From positions 26,006 through 90,005 of the forward strand of contig NZ_JAALJH010000035.1 in NCBI RefSeq assembly GCF_011064615.1: a DNA stretch of 64,000 nucleotides, written 5' to 3'. Below the pieces are notes generated by a model. That model searched no databases and was not told where the DNA came from. It saw only the letters and a program-made list of their open reading frames with translations. Position numbers and translations under genes: made by a program. Within the stretch, counting starts at the first letter, position 1; the number at the start of each line of letters is the position of its first letter. Origin of the DNA: Aquisphaera insulae (GTDB taxonomy: Bacteria > Planctomycetota > Planctomycetia > Isosphaerales > Isosphaeraceae). This document shows, piece by piece, positions 28,310-37,212 of the stretch.

Positions 28310-28984
28310 ATGAGCAGGATCGTCCCGCCCAATCCGGTTCTCGAGGTCGTCTATCCCGACACCGATGGTCGGCCCATGGCGGAAAACACGCGGCAGTATC
28401 GCTGGATCGTCATGATCAAGGAGAACCTCGAGGTCCTCTTCGGTGATCGCCCCGACGTGTTCATCGCCGGCGACCTCTTCTGGTATCCGGTCGAGGGCAA
28501 TCCCCGGATCGTCACGGCACCCGACGTCATGGTGGCCATCGGCCGCCCCAAGGGCGATCGGGACTCGTTCAAGCAGTGGGAAGAAGCCGGCGTCGCGCCC
28601 CAGGTCGTCTTCGAGATCCGATCCACCAGCAACAGCGACGCCGAGATGGCGGAGAAGCTCCGCTTCTATGAGCGGCATGGGGTCGAGGAGTTCTACGACT
28701 TCGACCCCGAGACGGGCAGCCTGTTCGGTTGGCAGCGGACGGGACGGGTGCTCAAGGCCATCCCCGACGCCTACGGAAGCACGAGCCCAACCCTCGGGAT
28801 TCGGTTCGAGAGGGACGACGGGCCGGAGTTCCTCAGGATCGTCGGCCCCGACGGCGGCCGATTCCTCACCACCCTCGAGCACTCCGAAGCCCGCAAGCTC
28901 GCCGAACGCCGAGCCCAGGCCGAACGCGAGCGAGCCGAACGCCTGGCCGCGAAGCTCCGAGAGCTCGGGATCGAGCCCGATTGA
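28310..28984 (+). CDS. Uma2-family (DUF820) putative nuclease
   Basis: 224 residues with the PD-(D/E)XK-like core of the Uma2 family: DVFIAGDLFWYP, then APDVMVAIG near 82 and QVVFEIRSTSNS near 100, giving the Asp...Glu-x-Arg set. The C-terminus is a charged helix (EARKLAERRAQAERERAERLAAKLREL), normal in planctomycete copies. The family is expanded in cyanobacteria and planctomycetes; cutting activity and biological role are unproven. It stands alone between the U32 and hydrolase genes; the ATG at 28310 starts MSRIVPP. Confidence 0.88.
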   Translation: MSRIVPPNPVLEVVYPDTDGRPMAENTRQYRWIVMIKENLEVLFGDRPDVFIAGDLFWYPVEGNPRIVTAPDVMVAIGRPKGDRDSFKQWEEAGVAPQVVFEIRSTSNSDAEMAEKLRFYERHGVEEFYDFDPETGSLFGWQRTGRVLKAIPDAYGSTSPTLGIRFERDDGPEFLRIVGPDGGRFLTTLEHSEARKLAERRAQAERERAERLAAKLRELGIEPD

Positions 28985-29020
28985 ATTCCGTCGAAGACAA
29001 CGAGAGTCGGTGATCGCCCG

Positions 29021-29929
29021 ATGTCGCAGATCCTCGAAACCCGCTCCGGCCGCCCGCTGGAATACCAGGAATACGGCGACCCGGACGGCCATCCGGTCCT
29101 CTTCTTCCACGGCCTGATCGGTTCGCATCTGCAGGCGGCTTACGTCAGCGACGCGGCCGGGCGGGCGGGCTTCCGTGTGATCGCCCCCAACCGTCCGGGA
29201 GTGGGGAAGTCCGCCTTCGTCGAGCGGAAGACCGCGCTGGAGGCGGTGCCGGACGTCGAGGACCTGACGGCCTCGCTCGGGATCGACGATTTCAGCGTGA
29301 TCGGGATCTCGGGAGGGACGCCCTATGCGCTCGGCTGTCTCCTGAAGCTGACCCCGCGGATCCGGACCGTGACGATCCTCAGCGGCATGGGGCCGACGCG
29401 GCTCCCCGGCGCCCTTCGGGGGATGGAGCGAAGGCGCCGGCTCACGCTCGAGATCGGCTCGCGGTATCCGATGCTCGCCAGGCAGGAGATCCGGAAGTGG
29501 GCCGAGCGGTACAGGGTCGACCCGCGAGGATTCCTCCGCTATCTGGTCTCAACCTGGTGCGAGCCCGACCGCACGCTCTTCGAGCGGGAAGAGGTCTTCA
29601 ACCTCTTCCTTGGCGACCTCGAGCAGGTCTTCGTCGAGGGGAGCGGGCCGGAGACATTCGCCCAGGATCTGGCCCTCTACCGGAACTACGGCTTCCGCCC
29701 GGCCGACCTGCCGTCGAGCCATCTGATCACGCTCTGGCACGGTCTGGACGACATCATCGTCCCGCCCGGGATGGCCTGGAAGATGACCCGGGCGTTGCCG
29801 CGATGCGAGGCCCACTTCGTCCCCGGGGGGCACTTCGTGGCGATCTCGCTGGCGGACCGGATCACGGCCCGACTGCGGGAATTGCGGGATGATGCACTGG
29901 CCGGCCGATCGTCGGGCGTGATAAACTAA
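29021..29929 (+). CDS. Alpha/beta hydrolase
   Basis: 302 residues with the full hydrolase set: oxyanion motif LFFHGLIGS near 28, nucleophile elbow GISGG with Ser at about 92, acid Asp in WHGLDDIIVP near 243 and His in PGGHFVAI near 272. The lid between is helical (GMERRRRLTLEIGSRYP). There is no signal peptide. The substrate cannot be read from sequence; the layout is that of small-molecule ester or lactone hydrolases. It lies 36 bases after the Uma2 gene and may be cotranscribed. Confidence 0.88.
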   Translation: MSQILETRSGRPLEYQEYGDPDGHPVLFFHGLIGSHLQAAYVSDAAGRAGFRVIAPNRPGVGKSAFVERKTALEAVPDVEDLTASLGIDDFSVIGISGGTPYALGCLLKLTPRIRTVTILSGMGPTRLPGALRGMERRRRLTLEIGSRYPMLARQEIRKWAERYRVDPRGFLRYLVSTWCEPDRTLFEREEVFNLFLGDLEQVFVEGSGPETFAQDLALYRNYGFRPADLPSSHLITLWHGLDDIIVPPGMAWKMTRALPRCEAHFVPGGHFVAISLADRITARLRELRDDALAGRSSGVIN

Positions 29930-30095
29930 CCATCAACAGGAACGCCCCCGCGCGCACGACCGTCCCGGCGAGGTCCTCGCGCGGTGCCGCCAGAAAGGGT
30001 TCCGGCCTCGGGACTGGCCGTCGCGACCCGCGTCTCCTCCGCGACCCACCGCCCCGGGCGAATGATCGCCCCGGACCCCTCGTCGGATCACGTCC

Positions 30096-31121
30096 ATGCC
30101 CAGCGATCGCGACCTGTTCACCGAAGAGCAGCAGATGGCCACGATGAGCTTCGGCGAGCACATCGAGGAGCTGCGCGTCCGGCTCATCCTGGCCCTCATC
30201 GGACTTGCCGTCGGCATCATCATCGCCTTCATCCCCTACATGGATCTGGGCTGGCGGGTGATGAAGAGCATGGAAGCCCCCGCCAAGGGGGCGCTCGAGC
30301 GATTCTACAAGGAGGAATACGAGAAGAAGGCCGCCGCGGCCGAGGCGAGCCAGGCGCTCTCGCCGTCGGTCGAGGCCGTCATCCCGGCCGATTCCTTCGT
30401 CGCGGCCCTGAGGAAGGTCGCTCCCGACGTGAAGCTGCCGGTGGCGGAATCGCTCGCGGGCCAGACGGTCAGCTTCCCGATCCAGTACATGCAGCATCAG
30501 GCGATCCGCCTGATCGAGAATGGCGTCGTCCAGATCGACCAGTCGCTCATCTCCCTCGGGCCGCTCGAGACGATCACGATCTACTTCATGGTCTGCCTCG
30601 TCACGGGGCTGGTCCTCGTCTCGCCCTGGGTCTTCTACCAGATCTGGGCCTTCGTCGCGGCGGGGCTCTACCGCCACGAGAGGCACTACGTGAAGAAGTA
30701 CCTGCCGATCTCGCTGGGCCTCTTCCTGGGGGGCGTCTTCCTCTGCTTCTTCTTCGTCCTGCCGCTCACCCTGCGGTTCCTGCTCGAGTTCAACGTCTGG
30801 CTGGGCGTGGCGCCCACGCTCCGGCTGAGCGAGTGGATGAGCTTCGCCACCGTGCTCCCCCTGGTCTTCGGCATCGCCTTCCAGACGCCGCTGGTCATGC
30901 TCTTCGTGGAGCGGATCGGCGTCTTCTCGGTCGACGACTTCCGGTCCAAGCGGAAGATCTCCATCCTGGTCATCACCATCGCCGCGGCCATCCTGACGCC
31001 GGGCCAGGACCCGATCAGCATGCTCCTGCTGGCCGTGCCGATGATCCTCCTCTACGAGCTCGGCATCATCCTGATCGGCTACGGCAAGAAGACGGCCAGG
31101 GTACCGGCGAGCATCTCATGA
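30096..31121 (+). CDS. tatC: Sec-independent translocase subunit TatC, enlarged loop
   Basis: Core receptor of the twin-arginine export pathway. Family motifs are clear: MSFGEHIEELRVRLI at the N-terminus with the signal-binding Glu, FMVCLVTGLVLVSPWVFYQIWAFVAAGL, FFFVLPLTLRFLL, IAFQTPLVMLFVERIG and ILTPGQDPISMLLLAVPM. The product is 341 residues against ~250 in E. coli; the extra ~90 lie in the first periplasmic loop between helices 1 and 2 (about residues 50-150, EEYEKKAAAAEASQALS onwards). tatA/tatB are not adjacent. The ATG at 30096 starts MPSDRDLF. Confidence 0.92.
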   Translation: MPSDRDLFTEEQQMATMSFGEHIEELRVRLILALIGLAVGIIIAFIPYMDLGWRVMKSMEAPAKGALERFYKEEYEKKAAAAEASQALSPSVEAVIPADSFVAALRKVAPDVKLPVAESLAGQTVSFPIQYMQHQAIRLIENGVVQIDQSLISLGPLETITIYFMVCLVTGLVLVSPWVFYQIWAFVAAGLYRHERHYVKKYLPISLGLFLGGVFLCFFFVLPLTLRFLLEFNVWLGVAPTLRLSEWMSFATVLPLVFGIAFQTPLVMLFVERIGVFSVDDFRSKRKISILVITIAAAILTPGQDPISMLLLAVPMILLYELGIILIGYGKKTARVPASIS

Positions 31122-31238
31122 CCCGTCGCGGGCACTCGACGACTTGCGAGTGCCCCCGCCAGGGCTTAACCTGACATCATGGAGATGCGCCGCGGTGATG
31201 GTCCGCCGCGCCTTCTTTCCGGTGCCGAAGGGCTCGCG

Positions 31239-32558
31239 ATGATGCCGGCGAGGGACATGGAAGACGTCACCGTGGGTCTGGTGGGGCTGGGTACCGTTGG
31301 GACGGGCGTGGCGAGGCTGCTCACCGAGAACGCCGACCGGATCGCCCGCCGGGCCGGCAAACGCGTCCGTTGGAAGTGGGTCGCGGTCCGCGACCCGAAG
31401 AAGGTCCGCGACGTGGCGCTCGACGGCATCCGCATGACGACCGATCCCGCGGAGATCATCCGCGACCCGGAGGTCTCGATCCTGGTCGAGACGATGGGGG
31501 GGATCGACCAGGCGGCCGAGGTCGTCCTCGCCGCGCTCGACGCCGGCAAGCACGTGGTCACCGCCAACAAGGCGATGCTGGCGGAGCGGGGCCGCGAGAT
31601 CTTCGACCGGGCGCGCAAGGCCCACCGCGCCGTGGCCTTCGAGGCGAGCGTCGGCGGCGGCATCCCCATCATCCAGGCCATCGGCGTCTCGCTGGCCGCC
31701 AACCAGGTCCAGAGCCTGGCGGCGATCCTCAACGGCACCTGCAACTACATCCTCACCAAGATGACGCTCGAGGGCCTCTCCTACGCCCGGGCCCTGCAGC
31801 AGGCCCAGGAGCTCGGCTATGCCGAGGCGGATCCGACCCTCGACGTGGACGGGACCGACACCGCTCACAAGCTGGTGGTCCTGGCCCAACTCGCCTTCGG
31901 CGCGAATGTCGTCACCCGGGACATCGCCCGCCGGGGGATCGACCGGCTTGATCTGGCCGACCTGACCTACGCCGGGGAGCTCGGCTACGCGGTCAAGCTG
32001 CTGGCCGTGGCAAGGCTCTCCGACGACGGGCTCGACCTCCGCGTGGCCCCGACCCTCGTGAGGAAGGGGACGCCGATGGCCGAGGTCCGAGGGCCCTACA
32101 ACGCCGTCCGCGTGGTGGGAGACGCCGTCGGCGACGTCTTCTTCCAGGGCCGCGGGGCCGGGATGATGGCCACCGCCTCGGCCGTGGTGGGCGACCTGAT
32201 CGACGTGGTGACCGGCCGCGCCCTCATCACCTCGCGGGTGCTCGATCCCTGGGGAGACGCCGACCGGCCGATTGCGCGGACGCCCTCGAACAAGCTCCGT
32301 CGCCGATACTATCTGAGGTTCATCATCGCCGACCGCCCCGGCGTGATCGCCGCCCTGACCCAGGTCCTCGGGGCCCACGGGATCAGCATCGCCAGCGTGA
32401 TCCAGCACGACACCGACGACGCGCCGGATGGCAGCCCGGTCCCGCTCGTGATCATGACGCACATGGCGGTCGAATCCGAGGTCGAGGCCGCCCTCGAGGA
32501 GATCGACCGCCTGGACGTCGCCCACGCGCCGAGCGTCTTGCTGGCGGTCGAGGATTGA
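31239..32558 (+). CDS. hom: Homoserine dehydrogenase
   Basis: Reduces aspartate semialdehyde to homoserine on the way to threonine and methionine. The 439-residue product has the NAD(P) fold with GLVGLGTVGTGVARLL, the catalytic core with VTANKAMLAERG, EASVGGGIPIIQA, LNGTCNYILTKM and DVDGTDTAHKLVVLA, and a C-terminal ACT domain at about 345-425 (YYLRFIIADRPGVIAALTQVL), usual for threonine feedback. The start is uncertain among the ATGs at 31239 and 31257; GAAGGG suits 31239. The next gene encodes a phosphoglycerate-mutase-like protein that may act as homoserine kinase. Confidence 0.93.
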   Translation: MMPARDMEDVTVGLVGLGTVGTGVARLLTENADRIARRAGKRVRWKWVAVRDPKKVRDVALDGIRMTTDPAEIIRDPEVSILVETMGGIDQAAEVVLAALDAGKHVVTANKAMLAERGREIFDRARKAHRAVAFEASVGGGIPIIQAIGVSLAANQVQSLAAILNGTCNYILTKMTLEGLSYARALQQAQELGYAEADPTLDVDGTDTAHKLVVLAQLAFGANVVTRDIARRGIDRLDLADLTYAGELGYAVKLLAVARLSDDGLDLRVAPTLVRKGTPMAEVRGPYNAVRVVGDAVGDVFFQGRGAGMMATASAVVGDLIDVVTGRALITSRVLDPWGDADRPIARTPSNKLRRRYYLRFIIADRPGVIAALTQVLGAHGISIASVIQHDTDDAPDGSPVPLVIMTHMAVESEVEAALEEIDRLDVAHAPSVLLAVED

Positions 32559-32604
32559 GAGACGAAGACAGGTTCAGACAGCACGGTGCTTGCGGAGCCC
32601 TCCC

Positions 32605-33837
32605 ATGCCCAGGCCCAAATTCGTGATCGTGATCCCGGATGGAGCCGCCGACGAGCCCACGGAGCTGCTCGGCGGCAAGACGCCCCTCGAGGCCGCCCAC
32701 CTGCCGGCGATGGATCGCGTCGCCCGCGGAGGGATCGTCGGCCGATCGAGGAACGTCCCCGAGCGGTTCCTGCCGGCGAGCGACGTCGCCACGCTCAGCC
32801 TCTTCGGCTACGACCCGGAGAAATACTACACCGGCCGGGCCCCGCTCGAGGCCGCGGCCATGGGGATCCACCTGGGCCCGAACGATTGGGCGATCCGCTG
32901 CAACCTGATGACGATCCGCGACGGCCGGCTCGCCGACTTCACGGCCGGCCACGTCACCAGCGAGGAGGGCAAGCCGCTGATGGACTCCCTCCAGACCGCC
33001 CTCGGCCGGCCGAATGTGGAGTTCCACGCGGGCGTCAGCTATCGCAACCTGATGATCTACCGGGGCAAGCCCGGCGAGGCACAGTTCGACGACTCCACGA
33101 TCACCGACCCGCCGCATGATCACCCGGACCAGCCCGCGGCCGAGCATCTGCCCCGCGGCGCAGGGGCCGAGCTCCTCCGCGAGCTGATGGCCGCCGCCAC
33201 GCCGATCCTGGCCGATCACCCGGTGAATCGTGCCAGAGTCGCCGCCGGCAAGAAGCCGGCCAATGCCATCTGGCTCTGGGGCCAGGGGAATGCCCCGAAC
33301 GTGCCGCCATTCGAGGAGGTCCACGGGCTCCGGGGGGCGATCATCTCCGCCGTCGATCTCGTCCGCGGCGTCGGCGTCCTGGCCGGCTGGGACCGGATCG
33401 ACGTCCCCACGGCGACCGGATACCTCGATACCGATTACGCCGCCAAGGGGAGAGCCGCGATCGAGGCCCTGGAGACGCACGACATCGTTTGCGTCCACGT
33501 CGAGGCCCCCGACGAGGCCAGCCACGAGGGCCGCGCCGACGCCAAGGTGGAGGCCATCGAGCGGATCGACCACGACATCGTGAACCCCGTCCTCGAAGCC
33601 CTCCGCAAGTATCCCGAGTGGCGGATGGTGATCTCGCCCGACCACTCGACCTTGCTGAAGACGAAGGCCCACGACCGCGCCCCGGTCGCCTGGGCGATGG
33701 CCGGCACCAACCTCCCGGCCTCCGGCCTCACCTACGACGAGCGCGCCGCCCGCGAGGGCGGCGGCCCGTTCCTCGCCCAGGGGTTCCGGCTGATGGATCG
33801 GTTTCTTGATCTGAAGTGGAGCGGTCGGCCCGAGTGA
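32605..33837 (+). CDS. Phosphoglycerate-mutase-like protein, proposed homoserine kinase
   Basis: 410 residues of the archaeal-type cofactor-independent phosphoglycerate mutase family (alkaline-phosphatase fold). Motifs: VIVIPDGAADEP (first metal Asp), FLPASDVATLSLFGYDP with the nucleophile Ser region, RAPLEAAAMGI, HVEAPDEASHEG and MVISPDHSTLLKTKAH for the second metal site. A subgroup of this family has been proposed, from gene context, as homoserine kinase, because it lies beside threonine genes in bacteria lacking thrB. Here it starts 46 bases after hom, which fits that proposal. The ATG at 32605 has CGGAG upstream. It could equally be a glycolytic mutase. Confidence 0.88.
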   Translation: MPRPKFVIVIPDGAADEPTELLGGKTPLEAAHLPAMDRVARGGIVGRSRNVPERFLPASDVATLSLFGYDPEKYYTGRAPLEAAAMGIHLGPNDWAIRCNLMTIRDGRLADFTAGHVTSEEGKPLMDSLQTALGRPNVEFHAGVSYRNLMIYRGKPGEAQFDDSTITDPPHDHPDQPAAEHLPRGAGAELLRELMAAATPILADHPVNRARVAAGKKPANAIWLWGQGNAPNVPPFEEVHGLRGAIISAVDLVRGVGVLAGWDRIDVPTATGYLDTDYAAKGRAAIEALETHDIVCVHVEAPDEASHEGRADAKVEAIERIDHDIVNPVLEALRKYPEWRMVISPDHSTLLKTKAHDRAPVAWAMAGTNLPASGLTYDERAAREGGGPFLAQGFRLMDRFLDLKWSGRPE

Positions 33838-33849
33838 AGTGGGGTCTCC

Positions 33850-35949
33850 TCACAGGCCTTCCCTCACGAAGAGCGGAAGGAACTCGGAGAGCTTCACGGC
33901 GGCACCAGGCATCGTCGGTCGATTGATGAACCTGAGTCCGGACGGCTCGCGTGTAGCCGAGATGCTCCTCATCACGGCCGCGAAGAGACCTCGGAGGCGC
34001 AGTTCCTCCGGCGAGAGGTCTTCCGGCTTTTCGTCGCTGAGGCAACTTTTGATGGTGTAATCCTGGAACTGGACGAAAAGGTCCAGGAGTGTGTCCGTGT
34101 CCTGGGGATGATGAGGATTCGCCATGAGTCGGAATGACAGGTCGTCCGAGGGCTCCAGCTTGAAATAAACCCGATCGACGATGTGGGCGAAGCTAGCGAA
34201 GCCGTCGCCCTTGTCGGCTGCGTCGTCCCGCTTCGTGGCGGTTTGAATGCGACCGTCGCCGTTGTCGAGGACCACCGCCACCAGCCCACGCTCAACATCC
34301 TTCCATGAATCTCGTTGGGTGAAGGGAGGCGCAGCGGGTTCACGGCGGCGGAGCACGGAGAGCAAGGCGGATTCACGCTCCTGGACCAGGGTCCTCTCAT
34401 CGGCCACGAAAAAGCAGTCGTCTTTCGCAAAATACGACGATTTCACTTTCAAGTAAGTCTTCCCCTGGGAGTGATACTCGGTCGCGTCTGGCCAGATCGC
34501 CCGGATGAGTCCGTTCCAGTCGTAAGGATCGTTGGTTCGGACCATGATTCCCGTCGTGCCGAAGCTCCGTAGCTCTTTCCCTTGATTCCGAGTGCGTCCG
34601 AGTCGGATGGCTCCAATGAGTTGTTCGATCTGCTCGGGCTTCAGCGGATGGTCTCGCCAGAAGCGGACGAAGGTGTCGCCAAGTTTCGCCTGGTTTTCGG
34701 CCAGGCCCTTCAAGAGCGCCCGGCCAGGCTCGTCCATGCCGGCACGCTCAAAGACCTGCGATACTCGAATGGCGTAAATGCCCATCGCATCCGCAGGGAT
34801 GTAACTGAGATCGAACGAGGGGATGTCCGCCGTCGGCATGGCCTTTCTCACCGCCACGGCCGGCGGATCTCCCAGAAGCGGATTGGGAACCATAGCGAGG
34901 CCCAGGGCCACCGCCGCCAGCAAGACGCCCGTCGCCCAGCGACTTGTCCTCAGGCCCGATCGTTCGACCATCCGATCCTTCGATTCCAGCATCGCGATCC
35001 TCCTGATCAGCGTCCCCTTCGCCGGTGAGAACGGCCTCACCGGCCACCATGAACTGCGTCCGTCCTGATCCAGGGCCATCCGCGCCAGGACGGCCCGGTA
35101 CGCCTGCGCCCCTCCCGAAAGCTCGGCCGCGATGGCGTCGGCCGCCTGCTCCTGCATCATCTGGAGCCGGTTCGCGAGCCAGGTCACGAGCGGATGATAG
35201 GCGTGAATCGCCCGCGTCAAACTCGCCATCAGGCCGAGGGCGTAATCCGACCGCCAAACGTGGGCCAGCTCGTGCGCGAGCACGGCTCGGAGATCCGTCT
35301 CCGGCCAGCTTCGCCAGGCTGAAGGCAGCAGGATGACCGGCCGCCGCCATCCGGCCGTCGCGGCCGAGGTCGCGCCAGGCACCTCACGAACCTCGACCGG
35401 CCTTCGAAGATGCAGGGCCGCTCGAATTGAGTCGATCTGGTCGAGCAAGACGCGATCATCGATCTCGCCACCACTTCGACGGCAACGGCGGACCTCGAGC
35501 AGGCCGAGCCCCAGCCGAATGAGGCCGATCGCCGCCAGTCCCAGCAGCCCCCAGACCGCGAACCGCATCCCCTTCGAGCGTGGGGCCGAAATCTCATTCA
35601 CGCGATGCTCGAGCGTTCGCAACCGCGACGCAATCGCTTCCCACGAGAGGCTGCGTGAGGCTGCGGCTTCGAGGTCAGATCGGATCGTGTCCGATTGGGA
35701 CTCACCCTCCACATCACGGGAAATCCGCGGCGCCGCCTCGGCATGCGAGAACATCGGCCCGATCGAGATCAGCCCAATCCAGGGGGCCATCGCCGTGACG
35801 GCGAGCGTCATCGCCAGGCCCATCGCCGCGACGAAGGCGCCGAGCGATGGCCTTCTCCCTGAGACGATCCCGTACCCGATCGCGACCGGAACCAGCAAGC
35901 CCGTGACCTGGACGACGAGCCAGGCGACCGTCGGAGCGATGGCATTCAT
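33850..35949 (-). CDS. M56-family (BlaR1-like) membrane metallopeptidase
   Basis: 699 residues. The N-terminal half is the M56 module: membrane segments at about 8-28, 38-60 and 128-150, then the zinc motif HELAH at 226-230 (LAHELAHVWRSD) and MMQEQAADAIA with the third ligand region, then another membrane segment near 335-355 (WATGVLLAAVALGLAMVP). The ~340-residue outer domain that follows does not look like a penicillin-binding sensor; it has no SxxK. BlaR1-type proteins sense a signal outside and cleave or release BlaI. The start ATG overlaps the blaI stop by four bases, so the pair is coupled. The ligand is unknown. Confidence 0.88.
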   Translation of the reverse strand: MNAIAPTVAWLVVQVTGLLVPVAIGYGIVSGRRPSLGAFVAAMGLAMTLAVTAMAPWIGLISIGPMFSHAEAAPRISRDVEGESQSDTIRSDLEAAASRSLSWEAIASRLRTLEHRVNEISAPRSKGMRFAVWGLLGLAAIGLIRLGLGLLEVRRCRRSGGEIDDRVLLDQIDSIRAALHLRRPVEVREVPGATSAATAGWRRPVILLPSAWRSWPETDLRAVLAHELAHVWRSDYALGLMASLTRAIHAYHPLVTWLANRLQMMQEQAADAIAAELSGGAQAYRAVLARMALDQDGRSSWWPVRPFSPAKGTLIRRIAMLESKDRMVERSGLRTSRWATGVLLAAVALGLAMVPNPLLGDPPAVAVRKAMPTADIPSFDLSYIPADAMGIYAIRVSQVFERAGMDEPGRALLKGLAENQAKLGDTFVRFWRDHPLKPEQIEQLIGAIRLGRTRNQGKELRSFGTTGIMVRTNDPYDWNGLIRAIWPDATEYHSQGKTYLKVKSSYFAKDDCFFVADERTLVQERESALLSVLRRREPAAPPFTQRDSWKDVERGLVAVVLDNGDGRIQTATKRDDAADKGDGFASFAHIVDRVYFKLEPSDDLSFRLMANPHHPQDTDTLLDLFVQFQDYTIKSCLSDEKPEDLSPEELRLRGLFAAVMRSISATREPSGLRFINRPTMPGAAVKLSEFLPLFVREGL

Positions 35950-36329
35950 TTCGCGTCCTCCCTGAGGATCTTCTCCAGGACCCGGCGCTCTTCCTTCGTC
36001 AGCTTCCGCTGCTCGACCAGGCGATAGAGCAGGTCGGCCCGCGAGCCGCGGAAGACCCGTTCGATCAGGTCCCCGAGCAGGCGCCCGGACACCTCCTCAT
36101 GCGATCGAGCCGCCCGGTAGACGAACGGCCGGTCCTCATTCACCTGCGAGAGAAACCCCTTCTCCTCGAGCGCCCGCACCAGGTTCGCGATCGTCGGATA
36201 CGACCGGTCCAGCCCCGCCGCGGCCAGCCGGTCGCGGGCCTCCGCCGCGGTCATCTCCTCCATGCCCCAGAAGACGTGCATGACCTCGAGCTCCCGCTCG
36301 GTCAGGTCCCTCGCCCGCGGCCTCGCCAT
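35946..36329 (-). CDS. BlaI/MecI/CopY-family repressor
   Basis: 127-residue winged-helix repressor. Motifs: LTERELEVMHVFWGMEEMTA, DRSYPTIANLVRALEEKGFL (recognition helix and wing) and the C-terminal dimerisation helices ending LTKEERRVLEKIL. The ATG at 36329 has GGAGG upstream and gives the usual length; an open stretch to 36377 is leader. Paired with and coupled to the M56 sensor gene. In this family the sensor triggers proteolysis of the repressor. Likely targets are its own promoter, where two CCAAATTT repeats lie, and possibly the gene upstream. Confidence 0.92.
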   Translation of the reverse strand: MARPRARDLTERELEVMHVFWGMEEMTAAEARDRLAAAGLDRSYPTIANLVRALEEKGFLSQVNEDRPFVYRAARSHEEVSGRLLGDLIERVFRGSRADLLYRLVEQRKLTKEERRVLEKILREDAK

Positions 36330-36373
36330 CGGTGTGCCTCCGTGATTCGTCCGACCGACCCCGATTCGGTTCT

Positions 36374-36395
36374 CCAAATTTGATTTGCCAAATTT
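36374..36395 (-). promoter_or_regulatory. Candidate blaI operator/promoter patch
   Basis: Two CCAAATTT direct repeats (36374-36381 and 36388-36395, 14 bases apart) in an AT-rich island of otherwise GC-rich DNA, 45-66 bases before the blaI ATG. AAATTT is itself palindromic. Binding by the adjacent repressor is inferred. Confidence 0.45.
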
Positions 36396-36443
36396 ACCGT
36401 CCGGAGGGGCCGCGTCAAGTCGAAATCGGGGCGAGGCGGTGTC

Positions 36444-37190
36444 TCATCGAGGGGACGCGGCGGCCGGCTCGGACAGGACGAACAGGCCGTCCACCTTCTT
36501 GATCCGATCCACGTCGGCGAGTCGCTCGGTCGTGAAATCGGCCAGGACGACGGCGAAGCCGCTGGGGTGGCGGCTGGTGATCGAGCGCACCTGGTCCTCG
36601 GTCAGCTCGTCGAAGGGGCTTCGCCAGTCGAGGGGGAGGCCCGCGGCCTCGATGAGGAGGATGGCGTTCCCGGGGGCTTTCGCCGGTTCCAGGGATGAGA
36701 GATCGTTGATCATCCGATAGGAGGCGTTGCCGGCCGGCATCAGCGTTCGGTAGGCGGGGCAGCCATAGAGCGCGGGCATGTCGCCGGCGTGGTGCTGATT
36801 CTCGTCGCTGTCCCAGGGCTTGCGGAAGTCGTACCGCTCGCCCGCGGCGACCTCGCCTCCGAAGCGGGGGAGGAAGGTCGCACGCCAGGACTCCCGACGA
36901 GCCCCGCCGGGCTCGGCCTGGAACGGCGGCGGGAAGTGGCCGAAGGTCCGCACGTAGTCGGACAGCGTGGTCGCGAGCCGGTTGACGTTCTCCTGGCATT
37001 CGGCCTGGGCGGTGAAGATGACCTCATGCCGCGACCGCTCGCGCTCGAAGTACCGGACCAGGGAGAAGAGGCCGGCGATCATCGCGATCGGGAAGACGAG
37101 GTGCCAGGGCCGGAGGCGGAGAGGCCGCCCGGGGCGGCCGGCGCGGGCGGGGTAGGGGGGGACGGGAGGGGGGGTGGGCTGGACGTTCAT
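36444..37190 (-). CDS. DUF1559-like membrane protein without prepilin motif
   Basis: 248 residues. A Pro-rich cytoplasmic tail (MNVQPTPPPVPPYPA) leads into a membrane segment at about 30-46 (HLVFPIAMIAGLFSLVRYF), then a soluble domain resembling DUF1559: QENVNRLATTLSDYVRTFGHFPPP, ALYGCPAYRTLMP, DVVLADFT-type ending. It lacks the GFTLIELL prepilin start, so it is anchored by a plain helix. It lies directly upstream of blaI on the same strand and 22 bases after the amidohydrolase gene. Role unknown. Confidence 0.75.
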   Translation of the reverse strand: MNVQPTPPPVPPYPARAGRPGRPLRLRPWHLVFPIAMIAGLFSLVRYFERERSRHEVIFTAQAECQENVNRLATTLSDYVRTFGHFPPPFQAEPGGARRESWRATFLPRFGGEVAAGERYDFRKPWDSDENQHHAGDMPALYGCPAYRTLMPAGNASYRMINDLSSLEPAKAPGNAILLIEAAGLPLDWRSPFDELTEDQVRSITSRHPSGFAVVLADFTTERLADVDRIKKVDGLFVLSEPAAASPR

Positions 37191-37212
37191 GGTGGGGCTT
37201 CGATCGGTGGAA

